From the NCBI GenBank assembly GCA_040219735.1, contig JAVJRX010000034.1: a stretch of 64,000 bases of DNA; one strand, written 5' to 3'. A program made the position numbers and the translations under genes. The notes below the pieces were generated by a model, which saw only the letters and a list, made by a program, of their open reading frames with translations, was not told the origin of the DNA and did no database searches. The stretch is from Coleofasciculus sp040219735. GTDB taxonomy: Bacteria; Cyanobacteriota; Cyanobacteriia; Cyanobacteriales; Coleofasciculaceae. Position 1 is the stretch's first letter; every line of letters begins with the position of its first letter. Shown here piece after piece: positions 1 to 7,886 of the stretch.

Positions 1-309
1 TTGATCGTTGAGAGAGGTTAACACAACAATAGGAGTAGTTGGCGCTTGTGCTTTGACTTGAACAACAGTATTCAATCCTTGACTATCCGGCAGAGACAAA
101 TCTAATAAAATAATGTCAAAGGTAAACTCTATCAAATATTTTAAACCATGGCTTAAGCGCTGAGCGTGAGTTAGAACAAATTGAGTTGTCTTGATCTGTA
201 AAAACAATTCTTTTAGCAATTCGGCTTCAACAACATTATCCTCAACTAAAAGTATTTTTATGATTTGATTATCTCGTAAAATACCTGAACTGCATTTTAA
301 TTCATTCAT
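1..309 (-). CDS. Response regulator receiver domain protein (3' part beyond window)
   Basis: The reverse strand from the ATG at 309 reads open to the window edge for 103 codons. It shows a receiver domain: an acidic pocket in LLVEDN near residue 20, the phospho-acceptor Asp in IILLDLSLPDSQG near residue 67, and the beta-4 switch strand PIVVLTSLND ending at the edge. This is the CheY-like fold that accepts phosphate from a histidine kinase. An output domain, if any, lies outside the window, so the pathway cannot be named. The following upstream gap of about 630 bases separates it from the next gene, which is on the same strand. Confidence 0.85.
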   Translation of the reverse strand, partial: MNELKCSSGILRDNQIIKILLVEDNVVEAELLKELFLQIKTTQFVLTHAQRLSHGLKYLIEFTFDIILLDLSLPDSQGLNTVVQVKAQAPTTPIVVLTSLNDQ

Positions 310-943
310 GATTGTGTTCCTAATTAATTACTGAAGTTTAAATTTTAGCTTAAGAATTAGGTTGATAGTATATTTTTCTTTAATTGCTCATTGAGTCGTC
401 TTAAAAGAATTTATTTCTTCTAGCTATTAGCTAAATCAAAGCGGCTGTATAGGCACATCAAGCAACTTAAGATATAATTAAATAATTTAGCTAATATTCA
501 TATCTTTCAGACTAATCAAATTAAAACTTGAGAGATAAAAGTTGGAGCTTCACTAAACCCCAGCTCCTCAAATGTCAGACTAACATCTGAGTTGTATAAA
601 TTGTTACTAACTTAAGATAGAAATTTGGTAGAAGCTAAGACGGATTTAAATTACGTATTCTTTGTTCCCTATTCCCTGTTCTCTTTGCTACAATCATGAT
701 CGACAGTTTGAATACCCAACAGCTTAGTGAATGACTGTGAGAATTTTCTCCTATCTTTGGGTTGAATTAGTTAAGTTAAGTTCCTGACCTTTAGGTGGAT
801 GATCAGATGAGAACACCAGTAAGCGTGCCAGTTCAGTAATATCATTGCTTCCAATAGCTCCCCAAAACATTATCGGTAAAACCCGCCCCGGAGAGAACTG
901 TCAAAGAGAACGTATGGGAAGTGTCGTGAAGGTCTAGTCCCGT
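310..943. other. Intergenic stretch, no gene seen
   Basis: AT-rich in its first half, with stop codons in all frames and no convincing small ORF. It contains a short GGAGCT/AGCTCC inverted repeat around 545-570 without a T-run, and a GC-richer piece near 875-935 that resembles part of the dispersed AAACCCGCCCC repeat. It presumably holds the promoter of the response regulator gene. Confidence 0.5.
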
Positions 944-2080
944 CTATTTCGTCTGTAGTCTTTGCCAAAGGGTAAAGCCCAGAAGAAAAACTATACTACC
1001 ACTAGTAATAACAATCACCGTTGATGTCATACCTTGGAGTTTCATCGCTAGTCCGTTGGATGCCAACGTAACACCCCAAAGGGTCAAAGCAGCATGACGT
1101 TGGGAAAAACCCCAAGCTAATAAGCGGTGATGTAGATGATCTTTACCCGGAGTTTTCAGGGGGTTTTTTCCGGCTAGGAGTCGTCGGACAAATACCTGAG
1201 TTGTATCCAGTACAGGCAATAATAAAAAGAAAGCGGGCGGCACCAGAGCAAATACCGTCGTCACTTTTAGGTTACCTAAAATACTAGTAGCAGCTAGTAC
1301 ATAGCCAAAAAAGTAAGCACCCGCATCTCCCATAATGATCCGTGAAGGATGAAAGTTGTGCCGCAAAAATCCTAGCGCTGCACCTCCCAACGCGGCTAAA
1401 AGTAAGGTGGCGGCTGCTCTAGTTTCAAACTGCGCCGAAACTGCCAACAAACTCATGGCTGTGATAAAACTGATCCCACCCGCTAAACCATCCATTCCAT
1501 CCATTAAATTAATGGCATTGGTAATTCCTACCACCCACAACCAAGTCAACACAATTGAGAATATCGGATCAATGGGAGTCCCAAATGGGGTCTCGATACG
1601 GATATCGCTGGCAATCAGCAATAGTGCGGTAAGCGTTTGACTAAAGAGGCGCACATACGCAGGTAGACCAAATTGGTCATCGATAAAGCCCACGAGGACA
1701 AGGATTGAACCACCGAGCAAAATCGTCAGCACTTGGGCTAAGACGCCTTCAATCACAATCGGTCTTAATAGAGTAGCCAAGACTAGCGCCGCTATGACAC
1801 CCGCATAAATTGCCAACCCACCGGCGTTAGGTAGGGGTTCTTGGTTGAGTCGTCGAGCATTAGGTTGGTCAGCCCAACCCACTTGTAGGGCAAACGCGCG
1901 TACTGCTGGAATCAAACACCACGTTACCCCCCAAGCTAACCCGAAGGTGAATATAACTGCTAACCAGCCACTGCCATTGGGGTTGGCAATGCCGAGAGAC
2001 TCTAGGAAGCTGTACAAATCTATCTCCCATTTTACGCTCAGACTGCCAATTATTATTAATCTCAACTTTACCGGAATCAA
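944..2080 (-). CDS. WecA/MraY-family polyprenyl-phosphate sugar-1-phosphate transferase
   Basis: A membrane glycosyl-1-phosphate transferase that starts assembly of a cell-surface glycan by moving a sugar-1-phosphate (in WecA/TagO enzymes GlcNAc-1-P) onto undecaprenyl phosphate. About ten hydrophobic segments are visible. Family motifs appear in order: FIDDQFGLPAYVRL (about 132-145), NLMDGMDGLAGG (about 191-202, catalytic Asp region), MGDAG (about 250) and DHLHHRLL (about 314), the His-rich loop typical of WecA rather than MraY. The longest frame opens with TTG at 2080. A TTG at 2017 preceded by GGGAG is an equally good start and gives about 357 residues. Substrate and product glycan are not decided by the sequence. 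Confidence 0.88.
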   Translation of the reverse strand: MIPVKLRLIIIGSLSVKWEIDLYSFLESLGIANPNGSGWLAVIFTFGLAWGVTWCLIPAVRAFALQVGWADQPNARRLNQEPLPNAGGLAIYAGVIAALVLATLLRPIVIEGVLAQVLTILLGGSILVLVGFIDDQFGLPAYVRLFSQTLTALLLIASDIRIETPFGTPIDPIFSIVLTWLWVVGITNAINLMDGMDGLAGGISFITAMSLLAVSAQFETRAAATLLLAALGGAALGFLRHNFHPSRIIMGDAGAYFFGYVLAATSILGNLKVTTVFALVPPAFFLLLPVLDTTQVFVRRLLAGKNPLKTPGKDHLHHRLLAWGFSQRHAALTLWGVTLASNGLAMKLQGMTSTVIVITSGSIVFLLGFTLWQRLQTK

Positions 2081-2621
2081 TTCGTCAAAGCGCTACAGCG
2101 ATTTTGGAGATTGGCTCCAGTATTCAGTAGTAGTACTTACTGAAAACCATTCTATCGATCCGGATTGCTGAGGCATAGTCATCATCAGGGCAGTTGGGTT
2201 AACATGGTACGCTCAACTCATTGTAACGGCAAGGAAGAAGATTGTTTTGCTGTAATGTTGCCACAAATGATTCATCAGGACAGCCTGTTTTCCATCCGAT
2301 CATCTCAATTGTTCCTCACACTCGACACTCTGCACCCGACACCCTGCTGACTATTCCAGTAACTTATTTGGGGCTTGCTGCACAAGTCCAAAACCCTTAG
2401 CTATCAATGCTTTGAGTAGTATTGATATTGGCTCCTCTTCAAGGAAAAAGGGTGAAACCCTTTCATACCCTTGCACCGCTATCAGGAAAAATGTACCATT
2501 GCTTCCCCTGCTTCCCCTGCTTCCCCTGCTCCCCCTGCTCCCCTGCTCCCCCTGCTCCCCCTGCTTCCTACCCCCACCACAATACTTATTCAGCAGACCC
2601 TATTTGTTTTATTTGAGCGGG
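2081..2621. other. Intergenic stretch with low-complexity repeat
   Basis: Several overlapping forward frames exist, but their translations are low-complexity Pro/Cys/Leu strings from the pyrimidine repeat at 2501-2570 or lack any family resemblance. I see no gene here. Confidence 0.5.
2501..2570. repeat. Pyrimidine-rich 9-mer tandem repeat
   Basis: Tandem units of GCTTCCCCT shading into GCTCCCCCT, about eight copies. One 8-base unit breaks the phase. Short tandemly repeated repetitive sequences of this kind are common in filamentous cyanobacteria. Confidence 0.85.
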
Positions 2622-2885
2622 TTATTCTGGAGAAGATGAGGACGGATGGGGATCACCAGGGTGATGACTCTCTACTGCCTCAATGTATTGACTATCCATT
2701 AAAAAGGCGCCCTTAGAAAAGCGAACTCCCCAAAATCCGCCTGGACGTCTATCCAGAATCACGCCTTCTTCGCCAATACGAACCACATCAGGGGGTCGCA
2801 GCATGGGCATGGGTTCTGCTGTTTTAACATAGCGGGGTAGAGCAATTAGACGAACGCGATCGCCTACTTTAAATTCTTTGGACAT
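2622..2885 (-). CDS. sipA: SipA-type regulatory protein (DUF3148)
   Basis: An 87-residue protein with a small SH3-like beta fold. It begins with KVGDRVRL and carries LPRYVKTAEPMPMLRPPD and the WGVRFSKGAFLMDSQYIE segment that mark the cyanobacterial DUF3148 family. In Synechococcus, SipA binds and stimulates the histidine kinase NblS, which governs high-light and nutrient-stress responses. That role is family knowledge and is not shown here. The last dozen residues are Ser/Pro-rich and variable. It stands alone, with intergenic DNA on both sides. Length matches the family. Confidence 0.85.
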   Translation of the reverse strand: MSKEFKVGDRVRLIALPRYVKTAEPMPMLRPPDVVRIGEEGVILDRRPGGFWGVRFSKGAFLMDSQYIEAVESHHPGDPHPSSSSPE

Positions 2886-3149
2886 ATTACTCGGTATGGG
2901 TAACTGCTGATCAGTTCTTAGCTTATGGTAATCAATCTCAAGTTACCCTCCCAGGATCGCGATCGCGCCCCTGATCAATTAAACAAACCTCCGTCATTCT
3001 TATGTAGGGGCGACCCGCCTCCACAAATCAACAACTGTATCTACTCAATGAAATCGGGTCGCCCTTTCCTCAACCGTTGGGTCAAAACATGACCGATCAT
3101 GAATCATTAGCAAAAACCAATGACATAAGACATAAGACATAAGACCAAT

Positions 3150-4172
3150 TTAAGGAACTTGCCAAATGCGCTGATGGTAAGCTTCGGGATCAGCGTAAGG
3201 ATCAGGGGGATGCTCCGAGTGATTGTGGTTGTGGTGGTGGTGATGATGGTCATGAGTGTGATCATGATCATGAGTGTGACCCGTATTATCCCCCACTGCC
3301 GCTAACCGGAACTTACACAGTTCACAATTCATTTTCACCTGTCCCAGTTGGGTTTCGATTTCTCGTTCCCGCAATACTGAAAGCAGTTCAGGTTGAATAC
3401 CCATTTCCGGTAAACAGGTCATAGAAATGTCCGGATATTGCTCTTGCTGCTGCGCGGTGATATCAAATATCTTTTTCACCAGTACCCCAGTAAATAGGAA
3501 GTAAGGCAGAACGATAATCCGCTTAGGCTGGAAAAGTCGAGCGCGATGGAAGCCTTCCTCTAAACGGGGATGAGTAATCCCAATAAAGCAGATTTCAACC
3601 GTCTTGTAGCCACTGCCTTCCCAGAGCAGACGCGCTAATTTGTAAACATCACTATTGGCATCGGGATCACTAGAACCGCGACCGACGATGAGTAAAACAG
3701 TGTCGCTTCTGTTAATTGACGAAACCGTTGAACTATCCCCTGATGGTTGATCCAATTTAGCCAGTCGCCGGTGCCATAATTCTAGGATTGCCGGGGTAAT
3801 GCCAAAATGACGCCCATAATGGAATTGGATTTGGGGATGTCTGGCTTTAGCGCGGTCTAACTCATTGGTGACATCAAATTTATTATGTCGTGCGGCAAAC
3901 AGCAAAATCGGCAGGACAGAGAATTCTGTATACCCTTGTGCCACACATTGGTCTACGCCTTCCTGAATACTGGGAGTGGTTAATTCCAGAAAACAAGGTA
4001 CAACTGGGCGAGAGGAGTCTAACCCTTGATAGGCGTGGGCAAAGTCCAAAAACCCCTGACGCCCGTCCATATCTCGGCTACCGTGACCAATCATTAACAG
4101 GGGGCGGTTAAGGGGGAGTGGGGGTAAGGAGAGTGAATCTGGAGTGAAATGAGTAAGTTCTACAGTCGGCAT
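3150..4172 (-). CDS. cbiX: Sirohydrochlorin cobaltochelatase CbiX
   Basis: Inserts Co2+ into sirohydrochlorin, the entry to the anaerobic corrin (B12) branch; a related role as ferrochelatase for siroheme is possible. Two homologous chelatase halves are visible. The first holds the active-site His in MIGHGSRD (about residue 30) and a second His in FAARHNKFD. The second half begins near 159 (LLIVGRGSSDPDAN). Near 280 there is an MNCELC motif matching the MxCxxC Fe-S motif described for long CbiX enzymes. The C-terminus (about 295-320) is a His-rich tail of alternating HTHDHDHTH and a run of six His, suited to cobalt storage or delivery. A cobalamin riboswitch lies directly upstream. Confidence 0.93.
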   Translation of the reverse strand: MPTVELTHFTPDSLSLPPLPLNRPLLMIGHGSRDMDGRQGFLDFAHAYQGLDSSRPVVPCFLELTTPSIQEGVDQCVAQGYTEFSVLPILLFAARHNKFDVTNELDRAKARHPQIQFHYGRHFGITPAILELWHRRLAKLDQPSGDSSTVSSINRSDTVLLIVGRGSSDPDANSDVYKLARLLWEGSGYKTVEICFIGITHPRLEEGFHRARLFQPKRIIVLPYFLFTGVLVKKIFDITAQQQEQYPDISMTCLPEMGIQPELLSVLREREIETQLGQVKMNCELCKFRLAAVGDNTGHTHDHDHTHDHHHHHHNHNHSEHPPDPYADPEAYHQRIWQVP

Positions 4173-4217
4173 TAAAATTAAGCTCCCTTCCCGTGCAAGG
4201 CGGGAATATAGAGTGGA

Positions 4218-4395
4218 TAAGCAACAGCTAGGTATTCTGGCTTAGGTGGAACGTCACCTGGGTTCGTAGTTGCGATGCAAGCGCCATAAACACCCAAGCA
4301 CCGACGACAAACCCTGAAAGAGTGTGCCATTTCATCCTTGACAGTTGCCGCACAGCCCCGGACTTACACCGGAGTTTCCCCAAGCGGTTGCCATT
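4218..4395 (-). promoter_or_regulatory. Cobalamin (B12) riboswitch
   Basis: On the reverse strand, about 45 bases before the cbiX start, the leader reads GGGGAAACUCCGGUGUAAGU then CCGGGGCUGUGCGGCAACUG (core helices, + strand 4343-4381). It ends with AAGCCAGAAUACCUAGCUGU (4224-4243), the B12 box. These match conserved elements of the cobalamin riboswitch in order and spacing. It should switch cbiX off when adenosyl- or other cobalamin is plentiful. Confidence 0.93.
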
Positions 4396-4630
4396 TATTT
4401 GTGCTTTGATATCTTATCCGATTAGGCAACGAGTCAAAATCCAGGGTAGGGGGTTTTTCTCGCTAACCTGAACTGAGATCTGGCAGTAGTAGGGTGCGTT
4501 AGTGAAGCGTAACGCACCATTGCTCAAGGCTTTGGTGGATTTCGACTGTCGCTTAACATCGGTGGGTTACGGCGGATACTTCATTGAAAGGTTATTGTCT
4601 TGATTAAACTCCCGCCTAACCCACGATGGC

Positions 4631-4745
4631 GGCGTGGCACAGCTAAAATGGTGCAATAGATTTTACCATTGAATCGGGCGCACGCCATGCGCCCCTACGG
4701 TTTCCGGGCTCCCATTCTAATTCACTAAATAAGCTGTGCCACGCC
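4631..4745. mobile_element. 115-bp MITE-like element with perfect 14-bp terminal inverted repeats
   Basis: GGCGTGGCACAGCT at 4631-4644 and its exact reverse complement AGCTGTGCCACGCC at 4732-4745 bound a 115-bp noncoding unit. The interior contains a GGGCGCACGCCATGCGCCCC palindrome. Partial relatives occur at 26841-26932, 27025-27107 and 30016-30104, sharing the (T)GTG(G/A)CACAGCTAAAAT end and the GGGCGCACG core. No transposase is encoded, so movement would need one supplied in trans. Confidence 0.7.
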
Positions 4746-4782
4746 ACTACGAGACTGATGACAAATGACAAGGGACAAATGA

Positions 4783-4819
4783 CAAAAAATAACTCCTTCT
4801 GACTCTACAGAAGGAGTTT
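4783..4819 (-). terminator. Intrinsic terminator after the PEP-CTERM gene
   Basis: On the reverse strand an 11-bp stem AACTCCTTCTG / CAGAAGGAGTT (4791-4801 with 4808-4818) is followed by ATTTTTT. It lies about 45 bases past the stop of the gene at 4864-5454. Confidence 0.85.
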
Positions 4820-4863
4820 ACTGGGCTTCTACGCAAACTCGGAAGGAATTATTTGAGGCTCAA

Positions 4864-5454
4864 TTAAGCCTTGTTGTTCTTTTTGGATTGTTGGCGCTTG
4901 AGCAAACCGCCGATTCCTAGAGCAGTAGCGGAACCTAAGATGGTGAGGGGTTCGGGAACAGCTTCAGGATCTGTAACAGGTTTGGGTGCTTGATACACGG
5001 TGAAGTGAGATAAATCAGGACCGGGACGACCGTTACCTTTTACAACCCCATTAGTATTCCATGAGCCACTGGTAACACCATCCAGTAAATAGGAACTGAA
5101 GCTGTTACCGCCCTTGAGAACAACCATTATATTAGATGTGTTGAAATCGATGTTTGTAAGACTCCAGCCTCCTGATGTACCGCCACCAGTAACATTCAAG
5201 CCACCATTAGTGCCACTATCACTATCTACTTTAAATAGTTGTGACCATGCATCGACACCAAATAGACCACCTAGGTCTTGATTAGCATCATTACCAGCAA
5301 AAGTACCTTCACAAGCTACAGAGCCACTTAGGTTTGAAGTGCTACACGAATTTGATAAAGATGTTAAGGCGGCTTGAGCAGGAGAGAAAGCTGAGGATGC
5401 AACGGCGACACCAGCAGCGGCTAAAACAGAGGGAACGAGAGAAGAAAGTTTCAT
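4864..5454 (-). CDS. PEP-CTERM sorting domain protein
   Basis: A 196-residue exported protein. The N-terminus is a signal peptide with an AxA cleavage site (SPAQA, about residue 28). The middle is Gly/Ser/Asn-rich with two Cys and a GVDAWSQLFKVDSD segment seen in several cyanobacterial PEP-CTERM surface proteins. The C-terminus is a canonical sorting signal: VPEP, a hydrophobic helix (LTILGSATALGIGGLL), then basic KRQQSKK. The exosortase encoded 2.4 kb away should cleave and anchor it. The leader carries a GAGTTAACTAGTCCTAAA box that is repeated before the remnant at 6228-6308. A strong terminator follows. Confidence 0.9.
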   Translation of the reverse strand: MKLSSLVPSVLAAAGVAVASSAFSPAQAALTSLSNSCSTSNLSGSVACEGTFAGNDANQDLGGLFGVDAWSQLFKVDSDSGTNGGLNVTGGGTSGGWSLTNIDFNTSNIMVVLKGGNSFSSYLLDGVTSGSWNTNGVVKGNGRPGPDLSHFTVYQAPKPVTDPEAVPEPLTILGSATALGIGGLLKRQQSKKNNKA

Positions 5455-5783
5455 GTTGGTACTCTTTAGGACTAGTTAACTCATTTGCTGAAGCGTTTGG
5501 ACTTATTTGCTTCGGCTTGTTTGCTTTTCTATATTCACACTATAAGAGACTTCACTTAGGTGTTGGGTAAAGTAGGAATAAAGAATCAGTGGAATTGTGT
5601 AAACTTTCTATGAAGATTAATCATCATAAGGCTATAAACTATATTGGGTAAAGGTTTGAGAGTTTGAGGCAATTCTCTAAGTTTCTGCCATCTTGAGGAA
5701 ACATCACGACAAATAAGACCCCCAGTATGTTTTTTTGACGCCGCCCAAATATTGAGGGTCAAGCTTTTTATGATATTGGCTAA

Positions 5784-5808
5784 GTAGAGACGTTGCATGC
5801 AACGTCTG
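5784..5808. repeat. Short palindrome, GTAGAGACG..CATG..CGTCT family
   Basis: GTAGAGACGTTGCATGCAAC followed by GTCTG: one of at least six copies in the window of a palindrome centred on CATG (others at 7684, 29875, 40304, 42974 and 55493). It lies in a 1.3-kb stretch (5455-6762) that otherwise holds only repeats and a gene remnant. Confidence 0.7.
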
Positions 5809-6100
5809 GAACCATAAGATGTGTCCTAACCGCTATGGCGGTTGCTATACTTGTTTAATTTTTTGTCAGGTGGCTTGAACAAAATGAAACTCAACAGATT
5901 CTTGTTGAGTCTCGTACATCAACCAAACCTACCGTAATTGCTCAACAAAGCAAAAGACAGAGAATACAGGTTAGAAGGCTTGTTCTTATAACGTATGACT
6001 GATGAATAAGGGCGAGTTTTGTTGCTCAGTTACTAGTGGCAAGCTAGCTTGAGTCCCTAAACCCGCCTAACTTTTCACGGGAAGTCTAGAAACCTGAGTC

Positions 6101-6158
6101 GGGGCGGGTTTAGTCACATCCCTTGTGTAACCAAAAAGATAGTAGTGAAACCCGCCCC
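6101..6158. repeat. Dispersed inverted repeat GGGGCGGGTTT...AAACCCGCCCC
   Basis: A 58-bp unit whose ends are reverse complements (GGGGCGGGTTTAGT / GTGAAACCCGCCCC). Half copies flank it at about 6059-6068 and 6205-6219. Further full copies occur at 20214, 29911, 31580, 31640, 40554, 45230 and 62218. Confidence 0.75.
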
Positions 6159-6227
6159 TACACACTTAAGACGCTTAGTTGCGCCACATAACGTGAAAAG
6201 TCAGCTAAACCCGCCCCTACAATAGGC

Positions 6228-6308
6228 TTATAATTTATTACTTCTAGACATGGCGAGGGCTGCGCCAGTAGCCGCTATAACCGAGGGAACAAGAGCAGAT
6301 ATCGTCAT
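6228..6308 (-). pseudogene. Remnant of a second PEP-CTERM gene (signal peptide only)
   Basis: An ATG at 6308 opens 26 codons, MTISALVPSVIAATGAALAM and six more, then TAA. This aligns with the start of the PEP-CTERM protein at 4864-5454 (MKLSSLVPSVLAAAGVAVAS). The 5' leader box TTTAGGACTAGTTAACTC is also shared at the same distance. Only promoter, leader and signal peptide survive; the body and sorting signal are gone, apparently replaced by repeat DNA. Confidence 0.7.
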
Positions 6309-6762
6309 GTCAGTCTTTTTTAGGACTAGTTAACTCAATTCGAGACTAAATAATTTCAAGAGGTGAGCAAACTCTTTGAATCCCTTGCCATGTCTGGCTT
6401 GAGCTTTATTGAATTCGCTCTATCGTTAAAGATAAACTAAACTATGATACTTGTCTGTAAAGGTTCGATGAAGATATCCGGAAATTCCCTGACTAATATT
6501 TAAAGTTTTGATGAAGATACCGGAGATTTCTGTAGAAATCCGGTAAAAATGGCTACATTATTCCGGCTGAACACCAGATATTATAAGTAATTAAGACTGT
6601 TTGAGTCGGCTCAAAGAGGCAGAGCCTCCCTAAGCACATTCCCAGGCAGAGCCTGGGAACGAGTCTGATGAGGCGATGAGCTTCCTTACCACGCCACCTT
6701 TTAGGGATGGTCGCTGAATGGAAGTCAGAGTAGGATATATCGTGTCCCGATAACAGCTTCTA

Positions 6763-7506
6763 TCAATCCCTACGTCTCGCCCAGCCGGTTAAGCGCCAGA
6801 TACTGATAAACAACGCCGCAGAAACCAACGCGCCCATATTCCACTTCACTGAATCCTCTAGCAATCCCCAGCGCTGAGACTTCTTCTGGGATTGAGCTTG
6901 CTCCTGCAGTTGAGTTTCCCCTTGTTCCAGAAATGTCGAAAGTTGCTGCTTCACCTCAGCTAACTGCTGAGTATTTTGAATCTGTGGTGTGCGCCCTTGA
7001 CTAAATTGACTAATCAGAAGCTGCATCTGTTCGACAGTCGTCGCTTGTTCTATGGCAACTTCTACCTGTTTAATCTGCGCCTGTCGCTGTTCAACCTGCT
7101 GGTCAATTTGCTCCGTGTTCCGCGCTTCGAGTCGGATTGTGTTCACAACACCCAAGGGAACCAGTAAAAAGAACAAAATCCCCACTAGCAAAGCCAACCA
7201 GGACAAAATACTCAGAATCAGAGGTTCTAATCGGGTGCGTTGATCCCGTTCTCCTAAAAACACCAGCGCCAATCCCAGCAACGGTACAGGCACCCGTTCC
7301 ACCAATTGCCCAAGCGTCTGAAATTCCCAAGCGGGATTCATAAAAAGGGGAGGTACAAATATCTCTACGACATCGAAGAATGCCAAAATCAATAAACCAT
7401 AGCCGATCCACCGCGCTACTGCAATTGACTTGGATAGACCGGCACTAAACTTCCACAGTTGGTCGATAGCTGGAACAAATTTATCTTTTTCTTCTGATTG
7501 CGTCAT
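6763..7506 (-). CDS. HpsJ-like protein, cyanoexosortase A-associated
   Basis: A 247-residue inner-membrane protein. Hydrophobic segments lie at about 32-52, 75-88 and 98-122, followed by a Gln/Glu-rich coiled coil (about 128-210, with repeated QVEQRQAQIKQVE-type heptads) and a final membrane segment (about 222-240). This layout is that of the HpsJ family, found beside exosortases and in the hps hormogonium-polysaccharide loci. It sits in the same direction as the exosortase operon, 155 bases after the truncated associated gene. Its biochemical role is unknown; involvement in polysaccharide export or surface-protein sorting is inferred from context. Confidence 0.8.
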   Translation of the reverse strand: MTQSEEKDKFVPAIDQLWKFSAGLSKSIAVARWIGYGLLILAFFDVVEIFVPPLFMNPAWEFQTLGQLVERVPVPLLGLALVFLGERDQRTRLEPLILSILSWLALLVGILFFLLVPLGVVNTIRLEARNTEQIDQQVEQRQAQIKQVEVAIEQATTVEQMQLLISQFSQGRTPQIQNTQQLAEVKQQLSTFLEQGETQLQEQAQSQKKSQRWGLLEDSVKWNMGALVSAALFISIWRLTGWARRRD

Positions 7507-7520
7507 GGTTTTAATTATCA

Positions 7521-7551
7521 GTCTTATGTCTTATGTCTTATGTCTTATGTC
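7521..7551. repeat. Heptamer tandem repeat (TCTTATG)n
   Basis: Four and a half copies of a 7-base unit immediately upstream of the HpsJ-like start. The same heptamer in reverse orientation occurs at about 3121-3145 and 45308-45328. Confidence 0.85.
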
Positions 7552-7661
7552 CGGTATCGTGATCACAACGATTTACTAGCAGACTAAATGACGTTTGACG
7601 TTCAATAGATTATCTGCTGTGTAAAACTCATCCTCTTTTGCCGTACCTCTGGAAACCGATT

Positions 7662-7886
7662 TTAATTTATGATGGCGACAAATGTAGAGACGTTCCATGG
7701 CGCGTCTCTGCCATGGGGCGTCTCTACCGACGGCTGCAATGCCAACGACTCAAGCCTGGGAAGCCTAGCCGCTGACTGTCCTTTCCCCTTCTCAGCCAGA
7801 GTTGCCAGAATGACTTTCAGCAACACGACGAGAACGGCACCAAAAATCAGCGCTAACACAAAAACCCGCACCTGTTTCCAGGACAT
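7662..7886 (-). pseudogene. Truncated cyanoexosortase A system-associated protein
   Basis: Seventy-four codons. Residues 1-30 (MSWKQVRVFVLALIFGAVLV and onward) form the single N-terminal membrane anchor typical of the exosortase-associated protein that normally follows cyanoexosortase A and is about 200 residues long. After about residue 52 the reading frame runs into a CATG-centred palindromic repeat (7684-7727), which encodes the tail ETPHGRDAPWNVSTF before a stop. The periplasmic domain is missing and I could not find it downstream. Start and exosortase stop overlap (TAATG), so translation would be coupled. It could be a short functional membrane peptide, but loss of function is more likely. 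Confidence 0.6.
7684..7727. repeat. CATG-centred palindrome inserted in a gene
   Basis: GTAGAGACGTTCCATGGCGC then GTCTCTGCCATGGGGCGTCT, a double copy of the GTAGAGACG palindrome family. It lies inside the open frame of the truncated exosortase-associated gene. Confidence 0.8.

Noticed and set aside
2412..2716. Three overlapping forward frames rich in Pro and Leu
   Set aside because: Translation of the pyrimidine 9-mer repeat; not protein-like.
5586..5798. Reverse 70-codon frame before the PEP-CTERM gene
   Set aside because: No family resemblance, no ribosome site, and its start lies inside a CATG palindrome.
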